This document shows, piece after piece, positions 15,131 to 24,150 of a stretch of 64,000 bases of DNA. The stretch is taken from contig JBDSXW010000096.1 of NCBI GenBank assembly GCA_039925965.1, positions 1 to 64,000 on the forward strand, given 5' to 3'. This DNA is from JAZKFT01 sp039925965 (GTDB lineage: Bacteria; Bacteroidota; Bacteroidia; Chitinophagales; Chitinophagaceae). The notes under the pieces were generated by a model that was given only the letters and a program-made list of their open reading frames with translations, was not told where the DNA came from and did not search any database. The stretch's first letter is position 1. Every line of letters begins with the position of its first letter. The translations under genes and the position numbers were made by a program.

Positions 15131-17557
15131 CTAATGGACTCTATTTCTTTCTTCTTCCGAAGCTGTAATCCTGTTCCTTTTGTCCTTCAGCACTTTATTG
15201 CCAAAGTTCTGAGTCCAGGTGAGCTTGAACATCCGGCGTGAGAAACCGTAGGATCCATTGGTATAAAAATTTTCGCTGGGTACATCAAAGGAAATCCTAT
15301 AGACAAGCGTATTAAAAATATTGTCAACACCCAATCTCAGCGTACTGTTGCTGCTTACAAATTTCTTTTGGATGCCGGCATTAAAAGATCCAAATGGCCG
15401 TGAAGGAGAAGCTCCAAACAAGGTTGCCGATTGGTAAAATCCGGATAATTCAATGGCGTAATCCTTTGGCAGCGTAAAACTTTGAAAGCCCGAAATATTG
15501 TAATCAAATTTAGAAACCGCCAGGCTTTTCTGCTTATAATCCGCCTTAACATTTTGCCAGGTGGTATTGAGATTCAGCTGCGAAAACCACCATTTTGTAA
15601 TGCTGATCGGCAACGACAGTGAACCAAATACAATTTGTGTGCTGGTAAGATTCCGGGCAATAATGTACTGCTGGTTACTGGCCGCATTAACCTCTGTTTG
15701 AAAGGAAGCAATACTTTGAGCCTCGTAAGTATAACCTAGCGAGATAACTGCCTTTTTAATGAGGTAATCTATTTTCACAGCATCGGCTATAGATGGCTGC
15801 AGCGCTGCATTTCCCGAGACAAACGTGTTTGGGTCGAGGAAAATTACAAAGGGAGCCAGGTCATTAAAAGTGGGCCGGTTGATGCGACGGCTATAGCTGA
15901 AATTAAAGCTATTGACATCATTCAGTTTGTGCGAGATATAAAAGGTTGGAAACAACTTGCCGTACTTCCGGTCTACGATATTTTTTACCGTTTCAGTACC
16001 CAGGTTCGAACTAGTGTATTCGTACCTCAGTCCGGCTTTAATACTGGTTTTTTCGGAAGCGGTTATCGAAACGGAGGCATACGCTGCAGAAGTATTTTCT
16101 TTGAGGAAATAATTAGCGGTTAGGCTGGTGTCGGCCTTCCAGCCATTCTGCTTCAGGCTTTCAATCCGCACATCATTGGTAAATTTTGACAGCACCGTTT
16201 TCAGACCGGTTTCCAATTCCGTCTTATTATTAATTTTCTTTTTATAATCCAGCTGTAGCGGAAGGATGGTGATGACGGTTTCTTTGCCACTCCGGGTACT
16301 TTCAGTCTTGACCGGGTTGCTGCTGCCTTTATAATAAAGATTCGTATAATTGGTGGGATTGCTGTCTTTATACCGGAGCCAGTCGATATTAAAGGTCAGT
16401 TCATCGCCACTGTCAAAGTTGTGCTGAAGGTTGATGTTTCCCATCAGGTTCTTCCAATGGTTTACCTCATCATTATTTACGATAATGCTTGTGTCGGGCA
16501 CGCCATTGATAGTGGTGTGAATGGTATTGACCGCGTCCATTGTCCATTTATTGTTATAACCGCTGGCCAAGATGCCCAACACCGTCTTCTTGCCAAACTG
16601 ATAGTCGATGCCCAATCTTAAGCCATGATTGAGTTGTACCGGATCCCGGTCGCTGGCCGTACTAGTTTCACTGGTTTTTCCCTGGTAGATTACCCGCCTG
16701 TAGTTGGTAAATACCTGTTTTTGGGCAAGTCTAGAAAAGTTGTAGCCGCCATAGAGGTTTACCTTTTTCTGGCGGTAGTTAAAATTGAAATTGGCGGAGG
16801 GCTCTGAGCCTACAAAACCCGCGGCAGTAATGGCATAAGATCCGTTAAAGCCCGTGTTCGGGTTATTAAGCAGCACAATATTGATATAGCCTGCATTGCC
16901 TTCTGCATCATATTTTGCCGGCGGCGTGGTGATCAGTTCAATACGTTCCACATTCGTCGCACTCATGCCATCCAGCATTTGTACCAGGGCTGAGGCTGGC
17001 ATATAATCGAGCTTACCATTGATCATTACCCTTACCCCATCCTTTCCGTTCATTGTAATGGTGCCAGCCTGTTTGCTTACGATCACCCCCGGCGATTTTT
17101 CCAGTACATCCAATACAGTACCGCCCGTACTGGTGATGCTATTTTTTACATTGACCACCATACGGTCGATCTTTTGCTCAAACAGGGGTTTTTTCCCGAT
17201 TACAGTCACTGCATTAAGTTGGGAAGATTCGCGTATCAAAGTAACCGTTTCGATCGCTGTTTTACCAGAGACTGATAACGGAGCGCTAAAGATCGTTTGA
17301 AAACCAGTATAGCTATAACTGAGCAGGTATTTTCCGGAGGCAATATTCTGAAAAGAAAACTGCCCGGTGCTGTTAGTGATGGTGCCTTTAACCAAAGATG
17401 AATCCTTTGGGTTCAACAGTAAGGCATTGGCATTGGGTACGGGTTGCAGATCAGAATTGACTATCCTGCCGCTAACGACATGTTGTGCATTCACGCTGTT
17501 ACTGGTGATCGTAACCAATATTAGCGATATGATTGTTTTGAAGAAACGGGGAGTCAT
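15131..17557 (-). CDS. TonB-dependent receptor-like outer membrane beta-barrel protein
   Basis: The 808-residue protein has a signal peptide and a carboxypeptidase-regulatory-like domain (about 25-110, with V-S-G-R-I-V and G-T-I-T-N-S-T-G-Q-F-S-F). A plug domain follows (about 120-230, V-L-E-K-S-P-G-V and R-I-E-L-I-T-T-P-P-A-K-Y-D-A-E-G). The rest is a barrel of alternating strands ending in an aromatic residue strand. This is the 'outer membrane beta-barrel' family related to SusC-like receptors, but it is shorter than SusC and has no SusD partner nearby. The substrate is unknown. TonB energy could come from the ExbB/D pair at 1-2 kb, which is inference. Confidence 0.88.
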   Translation of the reverse strand: MTPRFFKTIISLILVTITSNSVNAQHVVSGRIVNSDLQPVPNANALLLNPKDSSLVKGTITNSTGQFSFQNIASGKYLLSYSYTGFQTIFSAPLSVSGKTAIETVTLIRESSQLNAVTVIGKKPLFEQKIDRMVVNVKNSITSTGGTVLDVLEKSPGVIVSKQAGTITMNGKDGVRVMINGKLDYMPASALVQMLDGMSATNVERIELITTPPAKYDAEGNAGYINIVLLNNPNTGFNGSYAITAAGFVGSEPSANFNFNYRQKKVNLYGGYNFSRLAQKQVFTNYRRVIYQGKTSETSTASDRDPVQLNHGLRLGIDYQFGKKTVLGILASGYNNKWTMDAVNTIHTTINGVPDTSIIVNNDEVNHWKNLMGNINLQHNFDSGDELTFNIDWLRYKDSNPTNYTNLYYKGSSNPVKTESTRSGKETVITILPLQLDYKKKINNKTELETGLKTVLSKFTNDVRIESLKQNGWKADTSLTANYFLKENTSAAYASVSITASEKTSIKAGLRYEYTSSNLGTETVKNIVDRKYGKLFPTFYISHKLNDVNSFNFSYSRRINRPTFNDLAPFVIFLDPNTFVSGNAALQPSIADAVKIDYLIKKAVISLGYTYEAQSIASFQTEVNAASNQQYIIARNLTSTQIVFGSLSLPISITKWWFSQLNLNTTWQNVKADYKQKSLAVSKFDYNISGFQSFTLPKDYAIELSGFYQSATLFGASPSRPFGSFNAGIQKKFVSSNSTLRLGVDNIFNTLVYRISFDVPSENFYTNGSYGFSRRMFKLTWTQNFGNKVLKDKRNRITASEEERNRVH

Positions 17558-17739
17558 TGTAGGGGTTTAGGCTGGGGAATAATCAACGGCTCACTAAAAT
17601 ACCGCCAAAAGCCGGATATATTACCATACAATACACTATCAATCCGTAGATGGCGGGTTTGAATGATTATTCGGCCCTGATAGCCGGGATCCGAAGTTTT
17701 CCCCGACGACAAGCAATATCATTGCAGCATTCAGTAACC

Positions 17740-18028
17740 TGATATCCTGGAACCTGGAAGTATCGCCCGAACAGCCCTGGCAGATAAACTGCATCTATGC
17801 CCGGACCGTCATCTTTAACTGAAAAAAAAACGCGGCCATCCTCCTGATTTGCTTTTACTTCTATTACGCTGCTGGTGTAGGAATATTTAATAGCATTGAT
17901 TAAAAGTTACTTAGCAACCAGGTTGTTTTATCAGTATCTGCCGCAATCGGCGGAAGCTACTTATCAAATTTGCTGACGGCCATTATTCCTTTCTCTTTCG
18001 CACTGGCACTAATCGCCAATACTTTCAT
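17740..18028 (-). pseudogene. Decayed sensor histidine kinase (ATPase domain fragment)
   Basis: Minus-strand translation gives A-K-E-K-G-I, then A-A-D-T-D-K-T-T-W-L-L-S-N-F, and, after a one-base shift near 17902, L-I-N-A-I-K-Y-S (N box). D-D-G-P-G-I-D (G1 box) and F-Q-V-P-G-Y come next. These are the consecutive landmarks of a histidine-kinase HATPase domain. A stop codon at 17957-17959 and the frameshift break it. No dimerisation domain, sensor or glycine-rich G2 region remains. The neighbouring receptor and dehydrogenase genes are intact. Confidence 0.8.
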
Positions 18029-18100
18029 GCAGCGAAGCGGAATCAAGGCTCCGGAATCTATACCATGAATTTCAGGATTTTAAACTCCCGGCTCAAGACA

Positions 18101-18901
18101 TCATGGTTTTACTTTTTTTAATATATTAAAAACGAAGCCCGGAAAGAATCGGTTCAGCCTGATAATGAATTGCTGCGCTTTTGGCCCGGCAAGCAGTACG
18201 CTCTTATTTTTTTCAATGGAACGAATGATACACTCCGCAAGGCTTTCAGCACTGATACCATTATCTATCACCTTGTCGGCTTTATTGAATTTACCACCAT
18301 CGGCTGTCAGTGCATTTTGGGCAATATTGGTTTTGATAGAAGCCGGTCTCACCATCAATACCCGGAGATTCGTTTTCCAGATCTCGGTTCGCAAGGATCT
18401 ATAAAAACCCTCGAGGGCATGCTTCGATGCCGTATAGGCAGTTCGCAACGGCAACCCAACGATACCTGTAATACTGCTGATTATGACAAACTGCCCTTCA
18501 TTTCTTTCCAAAAAATGCCGCATCACCAGATTGGATAGGTGGATGGTGCCGAAGAAATTCACTTCCATAATATCCCGGTATACTTCCAGCGAAGTATCTT
18601 TTGCTTCGCTGCGCTGCGAGATACCGCCATTGTTTACGAGGATGTCGATTTTGCCAACAGACTTTATAACGCCGGCGACCTTTTCAGCCAGTTCGGCTAC
18701 TTTACTCAGGTCCATGGGCATAATTTCGACCCGGTCCGGACGGCTACAATTTGCTTTTACGCGTTCCAGTTCTTCTACCCTCCTGGCGGAAATAACCAAC
18801 CTGGCACCACGTTTGGCAAATGCATAAGTGATTGCTTCACCGATCCCGGAGGAGGCGCCTGTAATCCAAACCGTTTTTTCGGAAAAGTTGGTTGCTGGCA
18901 T
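18101..18901 (-). CDS. Short-chain dehydrogenase/reductase
   Basis: The 266-residue protein is a classical SDR. It has the cofactor motif T-G-A-S-S-G-I-G (about 14-21), N-N-G-G near residue 90, a catalytic serine in I-I-S-S-I-T-G, and the Y-T-A-S-K catalytic Tyr/Lys pair near 160. The substrate cannot be deduced. The C-terminus, with a basic hydrophobic tail (about 245-266), resembles membrane-associated DHRS7-like relatives. R-R at about 40 suggests NADP preference, which is inference. The gene stands alone between the kinase remnant and a non-coding stretch. Confidence 0.9.
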   Translation of the reverse strand: MPATNFSEKTVWITGASSGIGEAITYAFAKRGARLVISARRVEELERVKANCSRPDRVEIMPMDLSKVAELAEKVAGVIKSVGKIDILVNNGGISQRSEAKDTSLEVYRDIMEVNFFGTIHLSNLVMRHFLERNEGQFVIISSITGIVGLPLRTAYTASKHALEGFYRSLRTEIWKTNLRVLMVRPASIKTNIAQNALTADGGKFNKADKVIDNGISAESLAECIIRSIEKNKSVLLAGPKAQQFIIRLNRFFPGFVFNILKKVKP

Positions 18902-19289
18902 GCTAGTATTTTATTGATCGTGAAAACCGTAACAGCAAAAAAAAGATAGTTTGACGGCATGCAACCTAAATAAAAAAAATCAGTTTCCTGACCCCTTGCG
19001 ATTTTCCCTGACTACTATTTTAATGCACCTCTACAATCGGCCTGGAACAAAACCAGCACCTTATCCATCGGCCTACCTAACGTCAGTTAAAACCTATGGG
19101 AATTGCCATAAATATTTATTGAGAATCTTACCGAAAGGCACTTTTCACCGCAAGAAGATGGGAGTTGGATGAGGCTTACTAGCGACGTGCTGCAACTTTG
19201 CGGAACACATTCCAACATGCCATCACAAAACTCTCCCCGTGCACTTCCAAAAACAAAAAAAGCCCTCGATTAAATTCGAAGACTTCTTG
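18902..19289. other. 388-bp gap without a recognised gene
   Basis: It lies between the SDR gene start and tRNA-Asp. A 73-codon open frame on the plus strand has no recognisable motif or leader and is not called. An A-run followed by AGCCCTCGA at 19252-19270 may contribute to tRNA termination but forms no convincing hairpin. Confidence 0.5.
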
Positions 19290-19363
19290 CGGACCGGACG
19301 GGACTCGAACCCGCGACCTCCGCCGTGACAGGGCGGCATTCTAACCAACTGAACTACCGATCC
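19290..19363 (-). tRNA. tRNA-Asp (GTC)
   Basis: The minus strand folds into a complete cloverleaf. The acceptor arm is GGATCGG/CCGGTCC, the anticodon stem CCGCC/GGCGG has the loop CTGTCAC (anticodon GTC), and the T-loop is GGGTTCGAGTCCC. The discriminator is G, as expected for Asp. The CCA end is not encoded. Confidence 0.97.
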
Positions 19364-19554
19364 AAATGTTGAGATCAACTGGGAAATACTTCTAGTTTCA
19401 TCTCTGTATTTCCGACCCCCTTATTATTTAGGATGGCAAAAATAGGGGAATGAGGTTTTCCACCAACTTCATTTTAAAAAAAAGTCCCAATTTATTTTTG
19501 AAACCGGCAATATTCAAATTCAAGCCGCTTTTCTTAACTGATTACTTTTACCGC

Positions 19555-21543
19555 ATGAAGTATGTGCCGAAGAATATAAAATGGGTTTTGCGAAATGGAT
19601 TGCTACTGCTGCTACTGATGACCTTTTTCCGGCTGGTGTTCTTCCTGGTATTTAAAAATCCCAATAAAGAAAATGTACTGGATGCGTTCTTGATGGGGCT
19701 GCGTTTTGATATCCGCATCGTGGCGATACCTACCCTGGCCATTTGGATACTGAGCTGCCAGCCATTCATAAATCCGTTTAAAAAGACCTGGGCGGCAAAA
19801 TTCTGGAATATTATTTACCAGGCTATCGGGTGTATAGTACTCATCGTTTATACCGCTGATTTTGGCCACTATGCCTACCTGCACCAGCGACTTAATGCCA
19901 GCGTACTCAGCTATACTAAAGACGCCGCCATATCAACTACTATGGTCTGGCAATCGTACCCGGTGATCCGCTGGGTGCTCGGTGCAGTGCTGTTTATTTT
20001 CTTATTTAGGTGGGTGATCCGCAAAAATTACAGAACGGTCCATGAAGGTCAGTCAACAATTAAGAAGCGGCCTGCAATGATCTGCTTCTCCGCCCTGTTC
20101 TTTGTATTGCTGGCAGCAGGGATCTTCGGCAGGATCGGCCAGTTTCCCCTGCGCTGGAGCGATGCACAGGAGCTTGGCAGCGACTATAAAGCCAGCCTGG
20201 CGATGAATCCATTTCAATCTTTTGCCAGCACGCTTGCCTTTAAAGATAACAAGATTGATATGCAGAAAGTAAAGCAGCATTACCAGGAGTTGGCTGCTTA
20301 CTTTGGGGTAGTTCAGCCTAATCCGGATTCGCTGAACTTTAGCCGGACAGTTGCGCCGCGTGACAATTTCAGCTTTAAACAACCCAATATTGTACTGGTG
20401 ATCTGCGAGTCGTTCAGTGCCTATAAAAGTTCGATGTATGGCAACCCCCTGAATACTACGCCCTACTTTAATTCGCTTTGCAGCAATGGTATTTTCTTTG
20501 AAAGATGTTTTACACCTTGCTATGGCACGGCCCGCGGCGTGTGGGCAACCATCACCGGCATTCCCGACGTCACCATTGGCCCTACCACCAATACCCGCAA
20601 CCCGGAGATCGTGAACCAGCATACCATCATCAACGATTTTAAAGGTTATGAAAAATTCTATTTTATTGGTGGCAGCGCCAGTTGGGCCAATATCCGCGGC
20701 CTGCTGAAGCATAATATCGACAGCCTGCACCTCTACGAACAGGACGATTACGAAGCGCCTAAAATAGACGTATGGGGCATCAGCGATAAGAATGTATTTC
20801 TTGAAGCCAACAAGGTGCTGGCGAAGCAAACCAAGCCCTTTTTCAGCGTAATACAGACCGCAGACAACCACCGGCCCTATACCATACCCGAAGAAGATCG
20901 GGCAGCGTTTAAAAAGGTCTCCGTACCAAAAGACTCGTTAGCTAAATATGGGTTTGAAACAGAAGATGAATTCAATGCTTTCCGCTACACTGATTTCTGC
21001 TACCAGCAATTCATAGAGGCTGCGAAAAAAGAGTCCTATTTCGACAACACCATATTCGTATTCGTAGGTGATCATGGCATCCGGGGCAATGCTGCCGATA
21101 TGTTTCCCAAAGTATGGACCGAGCAAGGGCTTACCTGCCAGCATGTACCGTTATTGTTTTATGCACCCAAAATACTTCCAGCAAAACGGCATTCTTTTCT
21201 ATGCTCGCAACTGGATATACTACCTACCATTGCCGGGTTAAGCCGCATCCCTTACACCAATACCAGCTTCGGTACCGATATCCTCGACCCGGCTCTACTG
21301 GCCAAAGACAGTGGCAACAGCAAGCGTATTTTTATTTTTGATGATGGCAAACAATTGGCTGGAACGGCCTACCAACGCAACTTTTACGAACAACTGGTGA
21401 ATGGCAAAACCGGAAGTTTGTACAATATGCACAGCAATGAGAAGGTATCGGAAAACGACTCTTTGTTAAACGCACTGCATTCATTTACCGAAGGCTGGCT
21501 GGAATGGGCGAAGTACCTGCCGTATCATAATGGTAAGCGGTGA
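19555..21543 (+). CDS. LTA-synthase-like membrane sulfatase (phosphoglycerol transferase family)
   Basis: From the ATG at 19555 the protein is 662 residues. Five membrane helices occupy the first ~190 residues, followed by a periplasmic sulfatase-fold domain. Active-site landmarks are I-V-L-V-I-C-E-S-F (metal ligand Glu), G-T-A-R-G (the position of the catalytic Thr of LtaS), T-A-D-N-H-R-P-Y, and F-V-G-D-H-G-I-R. LtaS/MdoB relatives transfer phosphoglycerol or phosphoethanolamine to envelope polymers. In a Gram-negative Bacteroidota the acceptor is unknown. The upstream 35 in-frame codons lack features, and the chosen start begins the first basic-hydrophobic segment. Confidence 0.9.
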   Translation: MKYVPKNIKWVLRNGLLLLLLMTFFRLVFFLVFKNPNKENVLDAFLMGLRFDIRIVAIPTLAIWILSCQPFINPFKKTWAAKFWNIIYQAIGCIVLIVYTADFGHYAYLHQRLNASVLSYTKDAAISTTMVWQSYPVIRWVLGAVLFIFLFRWVIRKNYRTVHEGQSTIKKRPAMICFSALFFVLLAAGIFGRIGQFPLRWSDAQELGSDYKASLAMNPFQSFASTLAFKDNKIDMQKVKQHYQELAAYFGVVQPNPDSLNFSRTVAPRDNFSFKQPNIVLVICESFSAYKSSMYGNPLNTTPYFNSLCSNGIFFERCFTPCYGTARGVWATITGIPDVTIGPTTNTRNPEIVNQHTIINDFKGYEKFYFIGGSASWANIRGLLKHNIDSLHLYEQDDYEAPKIDVWGISDKNVFLEANKVLAKQTKPFFSVIQTADNHRPYTIPEEDRAAFKKVSVPKDSLAKYGFETEDEFNAFRYTDFCYQQFIEAAKKESYFDNTIFVFVGDHGIRGNAADMFPKVWTEQGLTCQHVPLLFYAPKILPAKRHSFLCSQLDILPTIAGLSRIPYTNTSFGTDILDPALLAKDSGNSKRIFIFDDGKQLAGTAYQRNFYEQLVNGKTGSLYNMHSNEKVSENDSLLNALHSFTEGWLEWAKYLPYHNGKR

Positions 21544-21651
21544 GGGTAGCGTTTAGAATTTATCTTAAGGTCAGTTATGCAAAATTGGCAGCCAGTTACG
21601 CATCCCCGGCGCCCGGTTTTTGATTTCTTATGGTCAGTTGGCGCTTCCCGT

Positions 21652-21714
21652 CACCCAGTTAACAATTCCTTACACCCAGTTGACAATTTCTTACACCCAG
21701 TTGAGGATTTCTTA
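21652..21714. repeat. Three 21-bp tandem repeats
   Basis: Three consecutive 21-bp units beginning CACCCAGTT and ending TTCTTA occupy exactly 21652-21714. A diverged unit precedes them at 21631-21651, with further CAGTT-containing remnants back to 21568. The array lies downstream of the LTA-synthase-like gene. The rest of 21544-22033 holds a hairpin but no recognised gene. Confidence 0.88.
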
Positions 21715-21896
21715 GCCCAGGCAGGAGGCTGAGGAATGGTTAACTGTTGGATATCTGGATTTCTTTATTGCTGGTTACTCTAAAGCCACCCGCTCCTAAA
21801 ATCGTAAGTTTTTTGTCCGGGAAATGGCTGGTCTGTAGCTCAGATGTTGTTGATAAATGTGCTTGCTCAATAAAAGCTTGAAAGCCTTAAATACGA

Positions 21897-21923
21897 ATAG
21901 CCCCGGGCGAAACCCGGGGCTAT
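21897..21923. terminator. GC-rich hairpin, possible terminator of ychF
   Basis: A perfect 11-bp stem, ATAGCCCCGGG with CCCGGGGCTAT, closes a five-base CGAAA loop. It lies 110 bp after the ychF stop codon and lacks a clear T-run on either strand, so termination is only a suggestion. Confidence 0.4.
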
Positions 21924-22033
21924 GGTCAGAGGAAAGTAGCCACCACGAAGTAGTTGAATTATTTTATTTATTAAACAGTATCAAACCAGATTGTTCACCG
22001 TTTAACCTGCTATTCCTAAATCATCGGCTGGAG

Positions 22034-23134
22034 TTATACATTAAACCTGAAGTGCATTACATCACCATCTTTCACGATATATTCTTTGCCTTCAATTCTC
22101 AGTCGGCCATTGTCGCGGCAGGCTGCTTCGGAACCATATTTTACAAAATCGTTGTAGGCAATAACCTCTGCCTTGATAAAACCTTTTTCAAAATCCGTAT
22201 GAATCACAGCCGCTGCCTGCGGGGCCTTCCAGCCGTCCTGTATCGTCCAGGCGCGAACTTCCTGCACACCTGCGGTGAAATAGGTGGAGAGTTTTAGTAA
22301 TTTGTAGGCGCTGCGAATTAATTTATTCAGCGCAGGTTCTGTCATCTTGTATTCATCCATAAACAGCGCCTTATCATCCGCATCGTCCATTTCGCTGATC
22401 TGCGCTTCAATGGAATTACTCATCACGATCACCTGGGCATCCTCGCCCTTCACCGCAGCTATCAGGGCATCTGAAAATTTGTTCCCGGTATGCATGGATG
22501 GCTCATCCACATTGGCCACATAGAGTACCGGTTTCTCGGTTAATAAAAACAGGTCCTCCACTGCTATATGCTCTAGTTTATCAAGACCCATTGTGCGGAT
22601 ATTTTTACCGGCCTCGAGGTGTTCCTTGCAGCGTTTTAAAATATCAAACTCCGCTTTCTGCTTGGCATCCGCATTGCGTTGGAGTTTTTCCGCTTTGCTG
22701 TATTTCTTATCCACACTCTCCAGGTCTTTCAGCTGTAACTCGGTATCGATGATATCCTTATCTCCCACCGGGTTGATCGGTCCCTCATCCCGCAGGATAT
22801 TTTCATCCTCAAAACACCGGATCACATGTACGATTGCATCTACTTCGCGGATATTGGCCAGGAATTTATTTCCCAGCCCCTCTCCTTTGCTGGCGCCACG
22901 CACCAGCCCGGCGATATCCACGATTTCTATCTGGGTAGGAACCGTACGGTTTGGCTTTACCAGTTCGGCCAGTTTGTCGATACGCTCGTCGGGCACATCC
23001 ACCAGGCCCACATTGGGCTCGATGGTGCAAAAACGATAATTGCTTGCCTGTGCCTTTGCACTATTACTAACGGCGTTGAATAGCGTTGATTTACCTACGT
23101 TGGGAAGACCTACGACACCTGCTTGTAAAGCCAT
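22034..23134 (-). CDS. ychF: YchF/OLA1-type ribosome-associated ATPase
   Basis: The 366-residue protein has the YchF arrangement. A P-loop GTPase domain carries G-L-P-N-V-G-K-S-T at about 8-16 and D-V-P-D-E/D-I-A-G-L-V switch segments. A coiled-coil insertion follows (about 125-165), and a C-terminal TGS domain ends in D-G-D-V-M-H-F-R-F. The G4 motif is N-V-D-E rather than N-K-x-D, as usual for this ATP-preferring family. It binds ribosomes and is linked to stress and translation. The start codon is preceded by heptad repeats that appear to form most of the mRNA leader. Confidence 0.96.
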   Translation of the reverse strand: MALQAGVVGLPNVGKSTLFNAVSNSAKAQASNYRFCTIEPNVGLVDVPDERIDKLAELVKPNRTVPTQIEIVDIAGLVRGASKGEGLGNKFLANIREVDAIVHVIRCFEDENILRDEGPINPVGDKDIIDTELQLKDLESVDKKYSKAEKLQRNADAKQKAEFDILKRCKEHLEAGKNIRTMGLDKLEHIAVEDLFLLTEKPVLYVANVDEPSMHTGNKFSDALIAAVKGEDAQVIVMSNSIEAQISEMDDADDKALFMDEYKMTEPALNKLIRSAYKLLKLSTYFTAGVQEVRAWTIQDGWKAPQAAAVIHTDFEKGFIKAEVIAYNDFVKYGSEAACRDNGRLRIEGKEYIVKDGDVMHFRFNV

Positions 23135-23137
23135 TTT

Positions 23138-23190
23138 GGATTACGATTTACGATTTATGAATTACGATTTATGAATTACGATTTACGATT
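23138..23190. repeat. Heptad repeat forming the presumed ychF leader
   Basis: Seven phased 7-bp units of GATTTAC/GAATTAC/GATTTAT type start four bases before the ychF start codon. Because the -7 promoter box is at 23207-23214, these units would be transcribed as most of the 5' untranslated region. Confidence 0.88.
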
Positions 23191-23206
23191 GCCCTGTGAA
23201 GGGGTG

Positions 23207-23214
23207 CAAATGTA
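23207..23214 (-). promoter_or_regulatory. Bacteroidota -7 box of ychF
   Basis: TACATTTG on the minus strand fits TAnnTTTG. It places transcription start near 23200, about 65 nucleotides before the start codon. Confidence 0.6.
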
Positions 23215-23257
23215 ATCTTCGGCAGTGTAATAGGGAAATTAGGGTTGGAAGAGGCAG

Positions 23258-23383
23258 CTAGTGGTCGGGTATGGTACGAGGCAGGGGCAGGACTTTATAG
23301 ATTTCAGCCAGGAATTTTAACGCAGCAGTGTATGGGGTGAGGCCGTCTTTCAGCCAGCGGGTTCGTGCAATGGAGCTAAGCAT
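23258..23383 (-). CDS. Possible 41-residue small protein of unknown function
   Basis: This ATG-initiated frame encodes 41 residues with a coding-like composition: R-W-L-K-D-G-L-T-P-Y-T-A-A-L-K-F-L-A-E-I-Y, an amphipathic helix, then V-L-P-L-P. No family is recognised. It lies alone in the 343-bp gap between ychF and hsp20. It could be a small protein or the tail of a lost gene. The open frame begins just after a stop a few codons upstream. Confidence 0.25.
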   Translation of the reverse strand: MLSSIARTRWLKDGLTPYTAALKFLAEIYKVLPLPRTIPDH

Positions 23384-23477
23384 TACCCTTGACGCCTGCA
23401 AAGACTTTTAAAATATACTGCCTGTTCATTCGTCTTCCAAATGGTACGCTATTGTACAATTATCAAAAAAAGAAAAC

Positions 23478-23876
23478 ATGAACTATTTTGAGTCATGCGC
23501 CGCAAAAGGCGACTATGGAAACAGGCAGCGGCAGCAACTGTTCAACCGTACCATGCAACGTGCTGCAGTAAACATTTACAAGACGGACACCAGCTACGAA
23601 ATGTTGGTGTTTGCACCCGGGCGCATCCGGGAACATTTTAAGCTGGATGTAAAGGGCTACCAGCTGACGGTGAGCTACCTGCCGCCAGACGGTTTTCCAA
23701 GACCAGACTGGGTGCAACGGGAGTACAGTCGTGGCGGTTTCGAAAGAACCTTTACAATGGATGAAAGGTTTGACCTCTCCGGCATCTCCGCAAAATATGT
23801 GGATGGCGTGCTTGAAGTGAGCCTGCCGCTGATTCCCGGCAAACTGGCCGAAAAAAGAGACATTGTTGTGGGTTAA
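23478..23876 (+). CDS. Hsp20/alpha-crystallin small heat shock protein
   Basis: The 132-residue protein consists almost entirely of an alpha-crystallin domain. The N-terminus is short (about 35 residues), the strands include Y-E-M-L-V-F-A-P-G and Y-Q-L-T-V-S-Y, and the conserved A-K-Y-V-D-G-V-L-E-V-S-L-P motif comes near residue 107-120. It lacks a clear I-x-I C-terminal anchor. In the family such proteins hold unfolding proteins as ATP-independent chaperones in the cytoplasm. The gene is divergent from ychF, and no CIRCE-like repeat was seen upstream. Confidence 0.9.
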   Translation: MNYFESCAAKGDYGNRQRQQLFNRTMQRAAVNIYKTDTSYEMLVFAPGRIREHFKLDVKGYQLTVSYLPPDGFPRPDWVQREYSRGGFERTFTMDERFDLSGISAKYVDGVLEVSLPLIPGKLAEKRDIVVG

Positions 23877-24092
23877 GTTTCAACATTCGGAAGACGAACG
23901 GGCGGCAGCGAAAGTTGCTGCCTCTGTTTTTTCAGCAACACTTCTTGTCGAGGCGCAAATGGATGATTACTTCGTCCTTGATAAAAAAAGCCATGGCTGA
24001 CTTTCCCAACACGGGGAAATTCCATATACCTGTAGCTCGTACCGTTGAAATTGTGCTGTACCATGAAACTGCTAAACAATAGATCCCCACAC

Positions 24093-24127
24093 AAAAAAAG
24101 CCCTGCCATCAACTAAGATGGCAGGGC
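24093..24127 (-). terminator. Terminator of the redoxin gene
   Basis: On the minus strand a perfect 11-bp stem (GCCCTGCCATC/GATGGCAGGGC) with a six-base loop is followed by seven T. It lies 24 bp after the stop codon at 24151. Confidence 0.95.
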
Positions 24128-24150
24128 CTTGTGCAATTAGATAAATCCTT

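Noticed and set aside
18951..19172. 73-codon plus-strand ORF before tRNA-Asp
   Set aside because: No domain or leader, and weak codon pattern. Not supported as a gene.
21727..21880. Minus-strand frame with K-L-T-I-L-G-A-G-G-F-R, resembling the start of a GH4 glycosidase
   Set aside because: The frame ends after about 50 codons, the motif is not at its start, and no further GH4 sequence follows. Treated as chance.
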